A DNA stretch of 64,000 nucleotides from an uncultured Acetatifactor sp. (GTDB lineage Bacteria; Bacillota; Clostridia; Lachnospirales; Lachnospiraceae): positions 90,123 to 154,122 of the forward strand of contig CAJUCE010000004.1 in the NCBI GenBank assembly GCA_910584865.1, in the 5' to 3' direction. The stretch's first letter is position 1; every line of letters begins with the position of its first letter. The notes beneath the pieces are model-generated. The model was not told the DNA's origin, made no database searches, and saw only the letters and a program-made list of their open reading frames with translations. Below, piece by piece: positions 1-7,913 of this stretch. The translations under genes and the position numbers were made by a program.

Positions 1-192
1 CGCTTTACTTAAACTCTCGCTGGCTGATTTGCTTGCACTTATACTCTCGCTGGCCGTCTTGCCCGCGCTCTCGGATACTGAATCCGCTTCCGAACCCGCT
101 TTACTTAAACTCTCGCTGGCTGATTTGCTTGCACTTATACTCTCGCTGGCCATCTTGCTCGTGCTCTCAGATACAGATTTGGCTTCCTCACT
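1..192 (-). repeat. 96-bp (32-aa) tandem repeat in the serine-rich gene
   Basis: The block starting at base 1 recurs at base 97: the first about 50 bases of each unit are identical and the rest is diverged. The period of 96 bp keeps the reading frame (32 residues). The array runs off the left edge, so the copy number is unknown. It lies inside the coding sequence and probably varies in length between strains. Confidence 0.8.
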
Positions 193-984
193 GGCTGATG
201 CTGCAGAATTACTGGCTGACAAGCTGGCCTCCGCGCTCGCGCTGGCCTGTTCGGAAATCTCAGCAGACTCCGCTTCGCTGTCCTTTGTGCTGTCCGATGC
301 AGTCGACTGACTTTCAGCTGACGCTGCCTCAGATGCCTCTTCGCTATCCTTTATCGCATCACTAACAGACCCCTCCGCGCTCGTGCTTGCACTATCTGCA
401 GCAGTACTCTGCGCCTCTGATGCCGCAACAGACAAACTCTTGCTCTCCGATGCCTTTATACTTTCTGAATTTGACGCATTACTTCCTGTCTCACTGTCTG
501 TCACCTGTTCCAGAGAACTGCTTGCCGATTCTGACGCAGACACCGATCCTGATGTCTCTGCTGATGCGCTCCGGCTGGCCGATTCTGCTGCCGCAGACTC
601 GCTGGCCGCTCTGGATCCTTCAGCCTCGCTGGCTGATACCGATGCAGAAAATGCCGCGGACTCGCTGGCCGAAACCGATAATCTTACCGACTCTGCCGAC
701 TCTGCCACGCTGTCGGCGATCAGCTGATCAGACGCGCTGTTAGATGCCTCCGTAGAAAGCGCAGTAGACTCCTCCGCCGATACGGACATGGAATTCAGTA
801 CAGACGCCTCATCCTGTTCCTCCTCAGTCTCATCCTCCAGAGGCAGTACAATCTCTTCCTCCGGCTGATACTCATTTTCCGCAGCATATACCACATCCGC
901 CTCTGTCATGACAGCCGCCCCGCCGACTGCCGTTCCTGCTACAAGAACCCCTTTTAATACACTGTTAATTTTCTTCTTGTGCAT
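1..984 (-). CDS. Serine/alanine-rich repeat surface protein, C-terminus beyond the window
   Basis: The reading frame is open from the ATG at 984 down to base 1 with no stop, so the protein is cut by the window edge (328 codons seen). A GGAGAGAGG ribosome site precedes the start. Residues 1-35 form a Lys-rich then hydrophobic signal peptide (MHKKKINSVLKG..., ending near VVYA-AEN). Residues 36-65 are acidic (Glu/Asp). From about residue 66 on the protein is almost only Ser, Ala, Glu, Thr and Lys, with recurring SASES and ASESIS-type blocks, as in secreted serine-rich adhesins and other wall-associated repeat proteins. I expect a cell-wall or surface anchor beyond the edge, but none is visible. 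The neighbouring BTAD regulator is transcribed in the same direction from upstream. Exact function is unknown; surface/adhesin is inference from composition. Confidence 0.8.
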   Translation of the reverse strand, partial: MHKKKINSVLKGVLVAGTAVGGAAVMTEADVVYAAENEYQPEEEIVLPLEDETEEEQDEASVLNSMSVSAEESTALSTEASNSASDQLIADSVAESAESVRLSVSASESAAFSASVSASEAEGSRAASESAAAESASRSASAETSGSVSASESASSSLEQVTDSETGSNASNSESIKASESKSLSVAASEAQSTAADSASTSAEGSVSDAIKDSEEASEAASAESQSTASDSTKDSEAESAEISEQASASAEASLSASNSAASASEEAKSVSESTSKMASESISASKSASESLSKAGSEADSVSESAGKTASESISASKSASESLSKA

Positions 985-1189
985 TTTCCTCTCTCCTTCT
1001 TCTCACTACAACCCGCGCGCCGTCTCTTTCCTCCCGATATAACCGGAATATCCATTCCTTTCTCAGGAAAATCAATATCCCGCCGACAAGCACACGCGGG
1101 CATGTCTCCTTCCGGTCTCCCAAAACCAGGCTCCCATGCAGGCGCCGCCATACATAAAAGTCCGGAGACACTTCCTATCTTCGTTTTCT

Positions 1190-1198
1190 ATTGTAGCA
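1190..1198 (-). promoter_or_regulatory. Extended -10 promoter for the serine-rich gene
   Basis: Read on the minus strand, TGCTACAAT is an extended -10 motif (TGN plus TACAAT) about 200 nt upstream of the start codon at 984. A TTGCAG lies upstream but at only 14-bp spacing. It implies a roughly 200-nt untranslated leader. Sequence match only. Confidence 0.4.
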
Positions 1199-1230
1199 AG
1201 AGAAGTATCCTGCAAACTGCCTCATATCTT

Positions 1231-2493
1231 TTAAAACCTTATATTATTTACAAAAAACAAAAGCTTTTGATTCACCTCCCTACTGTACTGGCACAAAAAA
1301 ACACAATCACCCTTCCACGGAAGTAAATCATTACTTGATTTCATCCATAAAAAGTGATTGTGTATCCTCACATACCCGCAAACCGCCGGATTATTATAAT
1401 GTCGGTTTCCATATCTGGTATAAGCATCTCCGATTCTCAGGCAACTTCCGATCACGCCTTTCAGCAAATGCATCTGTCCCTGCATGTCGAGCTGTTTGAG
1501 TCCCCCTCTCTCCTTCTGGCTCAATGTCAGAAACATCAGAACCGCATCGAATTGGCTTCTGGATTTGGCCCTTGCCACCAGACGGCAATAATCCACAAAA
1601 CTGGGATATGTACAATAATATGCTCCCTTTACATTATCCTCACCGAATATATTTCTCTTGATATCTTCCTTCCGCCCCAGGAAAAGTTTGTCCAGCTTCT
1701 TCCACCCCCCGGCATCCCCGGTATTTTTTCTGTGGCTTTCGTCCATCAACTCTATTCTTTCAAAACATTCCTGCATCTCGGCTGTAGGCGGACTGCCCAG
1801 TTCCCGGGCATAAAGCTCCATAGTATCATTATAAATCTCCATAGCCTCTTCATACCGATATACCTCCAGATTACAGCGAATCTGTTTTACCTGCCAGTTT
1901 TCAAAAGGGTAAATGGCTGCTGCCCTGGCATACAGCCGCAACCGGCTCTTAAAATCCCTTGTCCGAAGAAATTCTTCTTCCAATGCCGTCACAGTTTCCA
2001 CGTATAGTTCCTTATAATAATTGCTTTTATGGAAAAACCATATCTCGGACGAATTCCCGGGAAGGAGCTCCCCCCGGTACATCTCGTTGGCTCTGCTGAG
2101 CAAACGAATGCGTTTTACCCCCCCCATACTTCTGGCTGCAATCACTGTATCCTCAAATCTCTGAGTATCCAATTCCAGAGGAATGGCACTCTTGAAGCTG
2201 CACATCCCGTCAATGATTTCCACATATTCGCCTCCCGCAGCCAGCTGGCCTTTCAGACGGTAGATCAGATTGTTTAAATTTTTATTACGGTTTGCCATAT
2301 CTGTTTTGTCGTTCCATCCGTACAGATTGTCAATCAGCTCGCTTTTAGAAATTCCTCCCTTCAGGCTCAGCAGAAGGATCTGGAGAAGGCGAACTGATTT
2401 AGAACTCCCTGTCTTGTTCAAAATCACTGCGTTCTCTCCATAGTACATAGCAAATCCTCCGAACATGTTGATACGCAATACTTTTTCTGCCAT
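1231..2493 (-). CDS. BTAD-domain transcriptional regulator (SARP-like), possibly frameshifted at its C-terminus
   Basis: 420 residues, ATG preceded by AGGAGGGG. Residues 1-100 resemble the winged-helix DNA-binding domain of SARP/BTAD activators (SKSELIDNLYG helix region). Residues about 105-260 are the helical BTAD repeat domain. Residues about 275-375 resemble the degenerate GGDEF-like tail common in Lachnospiraceae BTAD proteins (GAYYCTYPSFVDYCRL..., then RIGDAYTRYG). After residue about 375 the similarity stops. The frame then runs through a terminator-like hairpin (1294-1363) before its stop at 1231. A one-base shift near 1396-1400 would instead give a stop at 1368-1370, just ahead of that hairpin. 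The gene lies directly upstream of the serine-rich surface gene on the same strand and is its likely regulator (inference from position). Confidence 0.75.
   Translation of the reverse strand: MAEKVLRINMFGGFAMYYGENAVILNKTGSSKSVRLLQILLLSLKGGISKSELIDNLYGWNDKTDMANRNKNLNNLIYRLKGQLAAGGEYVEIIDGMCSFKSAIPLELDTQRFEDTVIAARSMGGVKRIRLLSRANEMYRGELLPGNSSEIWFFHKSNYYKELYVETVTALEEEFLRTRDFKSRLRLYARAAAIYPFENWQVKQIRCNLEVYRYEEAMEIYNDTMELYARELGSPPTAEMQECFERIELMDESHRKNTGDAGGWKKLDKLFLGRKEDIKRNIFGEDNVKGAYYCTYPSFVDYCRLVARAKSRSQFDAVLMFLTLSQKERGGLKQLDMQGQMHLLKGVIGSCLRIGDAYTRYGNRHYNNPAVCGYVRIHNHFLWMKSSNDLLPWKGDCVFLCQYSREVNQKLLFFVNNIRF
1294..1363 (-). terminator. Terminator-like hairpin inside the 3' end of the BTAD regulator frame
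   Basis: On the minus strand, ACACAATCAC (1354-1363) pairs perfectly with GTGATTGTGT (1301-1310) and is followed at once by seven T residues (1294-1300). The loop holds two further small palindromes, AAGTAA/TTACTT and CTTCC/GGAAG. This is the layout of an intrinsic terminator, although the outer stem is AT-rich. It lies inside the annotated open frame, which is odd (see findings). Confidence 0.5.
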
Positions 2494-2595
2494 TCCTTCC
2501 CCTCCTGCCGCATCACTGCAGATTAAAACCTACCCAACAGCCTGTCCCACCTTCACTGTACAAAACAGATGCAATAGCACACATGCGATAATTTT

Positions 2596-2623
2596 ATTAT
2601 ACTCTGACTTGCAGAAAAAGCAA
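2596..2623 (-). promoter_or_regulatory. Promoter of the BTAD regulator gene
   Basis: Minus-strand TTGCTT (2618-2623), a 16-bp spacer, then a perfect TATAAT (2596-2601), about 100 nt upstream of the start at 2493. The 2494-2912 gap separates two divergent genes. Besides this promoter I see no gene or clear structure in it. Confidence 0.5.
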
Positions 2624-2912
2624 CACCCCTGGCAAAAATGACGGCACTTTTCAAGAAAAATGTTACTGTTCGTGTCATTATCACAGCAATTTATGCCTGA
2701 TATCTCAAAAAAACCTGCCTGTATCCCGATATATATAATAACGAATCGTCTTCCGGCAATTTATACTCACAGCCAAAAATCTTTGCCCGCAAATGATATA
2801 ACGAGTGAGCGCTTCCATAGAGCAGAAGCAGAAAACGGCTGCTGAATGCGCTTATGCGTATAAACAGAAACGTAACAACATGGATTGCCAATAGAACGAA
2901 GGAGGGGCTGCT

Positions 2913-3617
2913 ATGGGGAATACGATCAATACAGGCTACACTGCCGAAACCGGTTATGATAACACGCTGGGCACTTCTGCACCCGCCGGTGAAAAAACAC
3001 AAGACAGCAGCTTTTCCGCCATGCTGTCGCAAAAATATTTTGTCCATCCCAAAGATATGACGCTGGCGGAATACAAGCTTTATTTTCACGAAAAAATGAA
3101 ACAGCTCTATACCCATCCCTCCCAGAAGCGCCTGGACTGGTTTATCGATATCACGGATGCCGCCTACAGGAGAATGCAGAATGATCCTGTCTATGAACGG
3201 CAGGTTTTGCAGTTCCTGGCGCAGGCCAAATCTACCAATTACGGAAGCCGTGTCCCCAGATTCGGTCTCATTCACATTGATGACACATGGGAAAAAAGCT
3301 ACGGCTACACCTACGGGCTGCAGGATGACGAGAGAGCCCGCCGGGCTGCGGCAAGGAAACGCCTGAAAGCCCAGCAGGCCAAAAAAGCGCGGCGCAAAAA
3401 ATTGCTGAAGGAATATCTGAATAAAAAAGCCCAGGCCAAACGGCTGCAGGCCCAACTCCTAAATGCAAAGCTCTCAAAACAACGTCTGGAGCATGCCCGC
3501 CTTCTGAAATCATGGAATGATGACCGGCAGCGCATCCAGGCTTCCAATGCCTACGAAGCCAATCTTCTGATGCTGGCCAGACGGGAAATAGAGCTGGCTT
3601 CCAAGATACTTTACTGA
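2913..3617 (+). CDS. Hypothetical basic coiled-coil protein
   Basis: 234 residues; ATG preceded by GAAGGAGG. I do not recognise a family. Residues 1-45 are polar and probably disordered. Residues about 48-130 look like a folded domain (VHPKDMTLAEYKLYF, RLDWFIDITDAAYRRM). Residues about 133-205 are a long Lys/Arg/Ala/Gln-rich helix, probably a coiled coil. No signal peptide or membrane segment is present. It stands alone, divergent from the BTAD regulator and convergent with the C39-like protease gene. The folded part has the look of conserved Lachnospiraceae hypotheticals, but I assign no function. Confidence 0.7.
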   Translation: MGNTINTGYTAETGYDNTLGTSAPAGEKTQDSSFSAMLSQKYFVHPKDMTLAEYKLYFHEKMKQLYTHPSQKRLDWFIDITDAAYRRMQNDPVYERQVLQFLAQAKSTNYGSRVPRFGLIHIDDTWEKSYGYTYGLQDDERARRAAARKRLKAQQAKKARRKKLLKEYLNKKAQAKRLQAQLLNAKLSKQRLEHARLLKSWNDDRQRIQASNAYEANLLMLARREIELASKILY

Positions 3618-3766
3618 CAAAATGCTGCTGCATTCCGTTCCCGGTTTGCGGCAGTCTCCTATTATTATTGTATCCATTGTTGTCCGGCCATGTTCCGATC
3701 CAAAAGCCTATATTCCCGGCCTTCTCCGGCTTCAATGTCCTGCAGTCCCGGTAACGGAATATCCTG

Positions 3767-5005
3767 TCAACCCTCTCCTCTCAGTCCCCACAGATTCCGG
3801 ATCTGGGGCCGCAAGGTCTCATAGTCCCACACCTTCCCGCTGGTGCTCCTGCGATTGGGATCGTTCACATAGAAACCGTCCTCACCATATCCCCGGATCA
3901 GAATGAAATGCCCCCTAGTAGTAAAATCTCCCGGCCGCATACTGCATACGATCAGGCCGCCGGCATCCAGCTCAGCCTTCATCCTCTCCTCATCCAGCGG
4001 AAGTTCTTCTCCGCTCATTCCAAGCAGAGCGCACCCCTGCGTCCAAAGGCTCCAACTGGTTCCGGACTCCGTATAAAACCCGTTGTCATAGGCAAACTCC
4101 GCCATCTTCCGCGGTGTCATATCCGTATTCCCCGTAAAATACAGATACGCCATATCCAGACAAAGCGGTCCGCAGCCCGCCAGACCGATCATTTCCTTCC
4201 CGTAGGCGTCATATCCCCACCGCCTGTCCCACTGCATCAAAAGGGGCACCTCTCCTGCCGTATAATCCGACGACAGATCGATGTCCTTACCGATATAATC
4301 CTCCCGATCCGCATAACCGGACACATAGTCCAGTGTTTCCTCGTTTTTTTCCAGAAGCTCCTGCAGGAGCTCCTGGGTCTCGTCGATTGTCCCCCCTGTA
4401 TACCCGCTTCCATCCGCGGCGAATATCCTCCCGGTATCGGACTGTGTGGGCGGAGCGGAAAACAGCCCTCTGTACAGAGCCGGAAGCCCTGGTACTACGG
4501 CCGTGATTCCCATAAACAGGGCAAAACATGCCGCACATGCGCAGAAAGCTCTGGCAAGGCGTCTCCTGCGCTGTTTTTTCCATTTTCGCTCCAGCGCCGC
4601 TCTTTTTCGCTCCCGTTCTCTGTCCGTCCTATGTCCTGTTATCCCGGAGGCACCGCCCCTGCCTTTGACACCGGTGCTTCCGACATGGTCTTTGACAATT
4701 TCTGTTCCCCGCGCCGTTCTTTGCAGGCCACAGCCCCTCCTGTCTCTTCCTGTGCGGTCTATGGCAACTTCATTTCCCCGCGTCATCCTCTGCAGATCGC
4801 AGCCCCTCACGCTTCTTCCTGCGCGGTCTCCGGCAACTTCATTTCCCCATGCCGTCCTTCGGGATTCGTAACCTCTCCCGTTTCTTCCGCTGCCGCCTGT
4901 CCCACTCCTCTGTCCGCCCGGACCTGGACGCTCCGGCACAACATGGCGGGCACTTTGTTCTCTATATATGTCATTCCAACGTATGGCATTCTGATTTCCG
5001 TTCAT
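3767..5005 (-). CDS. Membrane-anchored C39-like cysteine peptidase with an Arg-rich repeat N-terminus
   Basis: 412 residues, ATG after AGGAGGG. Residues 1-150 are Arg/Gly-rich and contain three 23-residue tandem repeats (45-113). Residues about 151-182 form one membrane segment, so the N-terminal part should be cytoplasmic and the rest extracellular. The C-terminal domain (about 250-412) matches the C39-like peptidase family: AGCGPLCLD with the putative nucleophile Cys278, GHFILIRGY with His366, and YVNDPN with Asp382. These domains are cysteine proteases, often of unknown substrate; here there is no ABC exporter attached, unlike bacteriocin-processing C39 proteins. A dyad lies over its promoter region (5043-5075). 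The substrate is unknown. Confidence 0.75.
   Translation of the reverse strand: MNGNQNAIRWNDIYREQSARHVVPERPGPGGQRSGTGGSGRNGRGYESRRTAWGNEVAGDRAGRSVRGCDLQRMTRGNEVAIDRTGRDRRGCGLQRTARGTEIVKDHVGSTGVKGRGGASGITGHRTDRERERKRAALERKWKKQRRRRLARAFCACAACFALFMGITAVVPGLPALYRGLFSAPPTQSDTGRIFAADGSGYTGGTIDETQELLQELLEKNEETLDYVSGYADREDYIGKDIDLSSDYTAGEVPLLMQWDRRWGYDAYGKEMIGLAGCGPLCLDMAYLYFTGNTDMTPRKMAEFAYDNGFYTESGTSWSLWTQGCALLGMSGEELPLDEERMKAELDAGGLIVCSMRPGDFTTRGHFILIRGYGEDGFYVNDPNRRSTSGKVWDYETLRPQIRNLWGLRGEG
4667..4873 (-). repeat. Three 69-bp tandem repeats in the C39-like gene
   Basis: Three in-frame 69-bp units (23 residues each: 45-67, 68-90, 91-113) carrying RGNEV/RGTEI and DRTGR-type cores. The DNA blocks are highly similar; for example GGCAACTTCATTTCCCC recurs at 4763 and 4832. 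They encode the cytoplasmic Arg/Gly-rich tail. Confidence 0.8.
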
Positions 5006-5042
5006 AGTAATCCCTCCTGTCGCCTTCTATTACAGACTTTTG

Positions 5043-5075
5043 ATAATAGAATCCTGTCTCGGATTCTATTGACAA
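5043..5075 (-). promoter_or_regulatory. Promoter with an overlong spacer holding a 10-bp dyad, upstream of the C39-like gene
   Basis: On the minus strand TTGTCA (5070-5075) is followed by the perfect inverted repeat AATAGAATCC / GGATTCTATT (5045-5070, 6-nt centre). -10-like hexamers follow at 19-bp (TCTATT) or 21-bp (TATTAT) spacing. A dyad between -35 and -10 with a 19-bp or longer spacer is the arrangement known for MerR-family targets. It starts about 40 nt upstream of the start codon at 5005. The regulator is not identified. Confidence 0.4.
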
Positions 5076-5147
5076 ATTTTATTATAGCAGCGACGCAGAA
5101 AGGTATTTTGAGATTTTATTGTATGTTTCCTAATATTTTATAAAGAT

Positions 5148-5366
5148 TTACTGCAAAATATCATACTGCCGACTCCCCTGGTCACCGGGCTGCATCAATT
5201 TTTCCGCTTCCACCTTTTCATTATCGCGAAATATCAGATAACCCGTTCCATTATAATATTCATATCCGATAATCTCCTGCCCGTTTTTCACTCCGCCGTT
5301 CTCTTTCGGAATATCGACCTTTGCACCGATGGGATAATGCTGCGCCATCTCCAAAAATGATATCAT
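5148..5366 (-). CDS. Small hypothetical protein
   Basis: 72 residues; the ATG follows AAAGGA at a suitable distance. The sequence (MISFLEMAQHYPIGAKV..., IGYEYYNGTGYLIFRDNEKV) suggests a small beta-rich soluble domain with no signal peptide, membrane segment or cysteines. It is monocistronic-looking, between the AraC gene terminator and the C39-like gene, on the same strand as both. I do not recognise a family and assign no function. Coding status rests on the ribosome site and plausible composition only. Confidence 0.5.
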   Translation of the reverse strand: MISFLEMAQHYPIGAKVDIPKENGGVKNGQEIIGYEYYNGTGYLIFRDNEKVEAEKLMQPGDQGSRQYDILQ

Positions 5367-5460
5367 ATTCTACGTCCTTTTCCACGGATTCATTTTGTCA
5401 ATTCAGCAAGAGCTTTCCACCATTTCTGCAAATCATACATGAAATGCAGTATTTCCGCAC

Positions 5461-5490
5461 AAAAACAGCACTCCCGAAAAGCAGGAGTGC
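5461..5490 (-). terminator. Terminator of the AraC-type gene
   Basis: Minus strand: GCACTCC (5484-5490) pairs with GGAGTGC (5468-5474) and is followed by TGTTTTTG. It lies 35 nt downstream of the AraC gene stop at 5525. Confidence 0.7.
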
Positions 5491-5524
5491 CATATCCCAT
5501 TATTCCACAGTACCAAAATCTCTC

Positions 5525-6367
5525 CTATCCCCTCTGTTCCCCAATCTGCCGCATTCGTTTCCGTTCTCTCCGATACTGCAGGGGAGTGCAATGATAAGCT
5601 GCCCCGAAATGTCTGTCAAACAGAGACGCTTCCTTAAATCCGCAGGACAGCGCAATCTCCGTCACAGACAGTGCCGTGTCCTCCAGCATCTCTGCCGCCC
5701 TCCCCAGCCGGAAAGCCGTCAGATATTCTTTCGGGGCCTCTCCCACCTGCCTCCTGAAAATCCGGTACAGATATGTCCTGTCGATCCCTACGCTGCGGGC
5801 GATCTCCGCCACGCCGATGTCATAACTGAAATTATTGCGGATAAACTCCAGACTGCGGCTGACGTAATCCTGTACCGCCCCTCCCCCCGCCGGCGCCTTC
5901 GCAACCATACAGGACAGGCACAAATAAAGCCGTCCCAGCAAAGAATAATTGTTCACCTCCGAATGAACGAAAGAATCCACCAGCTGCATCATCTCCCGCT
6001 TCAGCCGCCCGCCGCTTCGGTCTTCATAAATCAGGCTATCCTCTCCCAGACCGCACTCCTTCAGTATACCTCCCGCCTCTTTCCCGCCGAAACCGATCCA
6101 GCAATACTCCCAGGGTTCATCCCGATCCGCCTCGTAGCAGGTAGATTCCCCCGGAAGGATCAAAAATCCCTGCCCTGCCCGAAGTGCATGGCGCACCCCA
6201 CCTCTCTCGTAATATCCTCTCCCGGACAAAATGAAATGAAATAAAAAATGGGGCCGCACCGCCGGGCCAAAGGCATGCCCCGGCTCACATTTCTCCCAAC
6301 CGCAGAAATAGAATGCCAACGCTTCTCCCGATCCTGTCTCCCGGTAATATTCTCTGGCGCCTGTCAT
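5525..6367 (-). CDS. AraC-family transcriptional regulator of the divergent alpha-galactosidase gene
   Basis: 280 residues, ATG after GACAGGAGG. The N-terminal half is an AraC-type cupin sensor (PHFLFHFILSGRGYYERGG..., GFLILPGESTCYEAD). The C-terminal about 100 residues carry two helix-turn-helix units (IGVAEIARSVGIDRTYLYRIFRRQVG and VTEIALSCGFKEASLFDRHF, each an AraC hallmark). AraC proteins of this kind sense a sugar and activate its catabolic gene. It is transcribed divergently from the GH4 alpha-galactosidase gene across a 214-bp intergenic region, so control of that gene in response to an alpha-galactoside is the natural inference. A terminator follows at 5461-5490. Confidence 0.9.
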   Translation of the reverse strand: MTGAREYYRETGSGEALAFYFCGWEKCEPGHAFGPAVRPHFLFHFILSGRGYYERGGVRHALRAGQGFLILPGESTCYEADRDEPWEYCWIGFGGKEAGGILKECGLGEDSLIYEDRSGGRLKREMMQLVDSFVHSEVNNYSLLGRLYLCLSCMVAKAPAGGGAVQDYVSRSLEFIRNNFSYDIGVAEIARSVGIDRTYLYRIFRRQVGEAPKEYLTAFRLGRAAEMLEDTALSVTEIALSCGFKEASLFDRHFGAAYHCTPLQYRRERKRMRQIGEQRG

Positions 6368-6581
6368 ATCTGCCTCCTGTCAATCACTTTCCGCCCCTGT
6401 CCTATCCTGCAACAGCTTCCGCCCAAACATCCGCCGGGCCAAATCCGCTACAATCCAAAAGCAACATTTATCTTATTTTTAGAAACAAATTCCCTATCAC
6501 CTCTTCGACAAAACGGCTATAATAAAGGCATCGGAAAATTTTAACAAAAACAAACCGTCCACGACGGCGAAAGGAGCCAAA

Positions 6582-7904
6582 ATGTCTAAAATTACATTCA
6601 TGGGAGCCGGAAGTACCGTATTTGCCAGAAATGTACTGGGTGACTGCATGTGTACGCCTTCCTTGCAGCATAGCGAGATCGCTTTATACGACATCGATCC
6701 CAAACGTCTGGAAGAATCGGAAATCATCTTAAGCGCTATCAACAAAAACACCAATGAAGGCCGCTGTGTAATCAAAACATATCTGGGCGTGGAGCACAGG
6801 CGGGAAGCCCTTCAGGGTGCGGACTTTGTAGTCAACGCCATACAGGTGGGCCTGTATGACCCCTGCACCATCACCGATTTCGAAGTCCCGAAGAAATACG
6901 GCCTGCGCCAGACCATCGGCGATACACTGGGAATCGGCGGTATCATGCGCGCCCTGCGTACCATTCCCGTGCTGCGTGACTTCGCGGAGGACATGGAAGC
7001 GGTATGCCCCAATGCCCTGTTCCTGAATTACACCAATCCCATGGCCATGCTCTCCGGCTATATGCAGCGCTATACCAATGTCCGGACCGTCGGTCTGTGC
7101 CACAGCGTGCAGGTTTGCTCCGAGCATCTCCTGAAAAGCCTGGGTATGGAGGATCATCTGGAAGGCCGCAGGGAGACCATTGCCGGTATCAACCATATGG
7201 CCTGGCTGCTGGAGCTCTACGACAAAGACGGCAATGACCTGTATCCCGAGATCAAAAAGCGCGCAGCCGAGAAAAACCGCACGGAAAAGCATACAGACAT
7301 GGTTCGTTATGAATACATACGCCGGCTGGGATATTACTGTACGGAATCCAGTGAACACAACGCAGAGTACAATCCCTGGTTTATCAAGGCCAACCGTCCG
7401 GAATTAATCGAAAAATACAATATTCCTCTGGACGAATATCCCCGCCGCTGCGTGAACCAGATCGCAGGCTGGGAAAAAGAGAAAAACGACATCCTGAATG
7501 ACGGCAAAGTCACCCATACCCGCACCGGAGAATACGCGTCCTATATCATGGAGGCCGTAGTGACCAACCGTCCCTACAAGATCGGCGGAAATGTGCTGAA
7601 TGAAGGACTGATCTCCAATCTGCCGGCTGACGCCTGCGTGGAGGTTCCCTGCCTGATCGACAATATGGGAGTGCATCCCTGCAAAATCGGCCGCCTGCCG
7701 GTACAGCTGGCCGCTATGAACATGACCAATATCAATCCTCAGCTGATGACCATCGAAGCCGCGGTGACCCGGAAGAGAGAAGCCATCTACCAGGCTGCCA
7801 TGCTGGATCCGCACACCGCAGCCCAACTCTCCGTGGACGAAATCGTGTCCATGTGCGACGAGCTCATCGATGCCCACGGAGATTATATGAAGGACTACCG
7901 CTGA
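6582..7904 (+). CDS. melA: Alpha-galactosidase, glycoside hydrolase family 4 (MelA-like)
   Basis: 440 residues, ATG after GAAAGGAG. The protein follows Escherichia coli MelA closely along its length: NAD-binding GAGSTVFARN at the N-terminus, DFEVPKKYGL..TIGDTLGIGGIMRALRTIP, the NYTNPMAM region, the metal-binding Cys/His in GLCHSVQ and INHMAWL, and YFCTESSEH-type YYCTESSEHNAEY. GH4 enzymes hydrolyse alpha-galactosides (melibiose, raffinose) by an oxidation-elimination mechanism needing NAD and Mn2+. The enzyme has no signal peptide, so it acts on imported sugar. A TATAAT lies at 6518-6523 with only a poor -35, which suits activation by the divergent AraC protein. It converges on the helicase gene with 9 bp between the stops. 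Confidence 0.92.
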   Translation: MSKITFMGAGSTVFARNVLGDCMCTPSLQHSEIALYDIDPKRLEESEIILSAINKNTNEGRCVIKTYLGVEHRREALQGADFVVNAIQVGLYDPCTITDFEVPKKYGLRQTIGDTLGIGGIMRALRTIPVLRDFAEDMEAVCPNALFLNYTNPMAMLSGYMQRYTNVRTVGLCHSVQVCSEHLLKSLGMEDHLEGRRETIAGINHMAWLLELYDKDGNDLYPEIKKRAAEKNRTEKHTDMVRYEYIRRLGYYCTESSEHNAEYNPWFIKANRPELIEKYNIPLDEYPRRCVNQIAGWEKEKNDILNDGKVTHTRTGEYASYIMEAVVTNRPYKIGGNVLNEGLISNLPADACVEVPCLIDNMGVHPCKIGRLPVQLAAMNMTNINPQLMTIEAAVTRKREAIYQAAMLDPHTAAQLSVDEIVSMCDELIDAHGDYMKDYR

Positions 7905-7913
7905 GTACCCCGC

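Noticed and set aside
1..192. A CRISPR-like direct repeat.
   Set aside because: The period is a multiple of three, the units are coding and there are no unique spacers.
29..743. Plus-strand open frames rich in Leu/Ser/Ala.
   Set aside because: They are antisense shadows of the serine-rich coding repeat on the minus strand.
2691..3455. A 254-codon minus-strand frame over the hypothetical gene at 2913.
   Set aside because: It has no ribosome site and is Phe/Leu-rich antisense of a Lys-rich helix; the plus-strand gene has GAAGGAGG.
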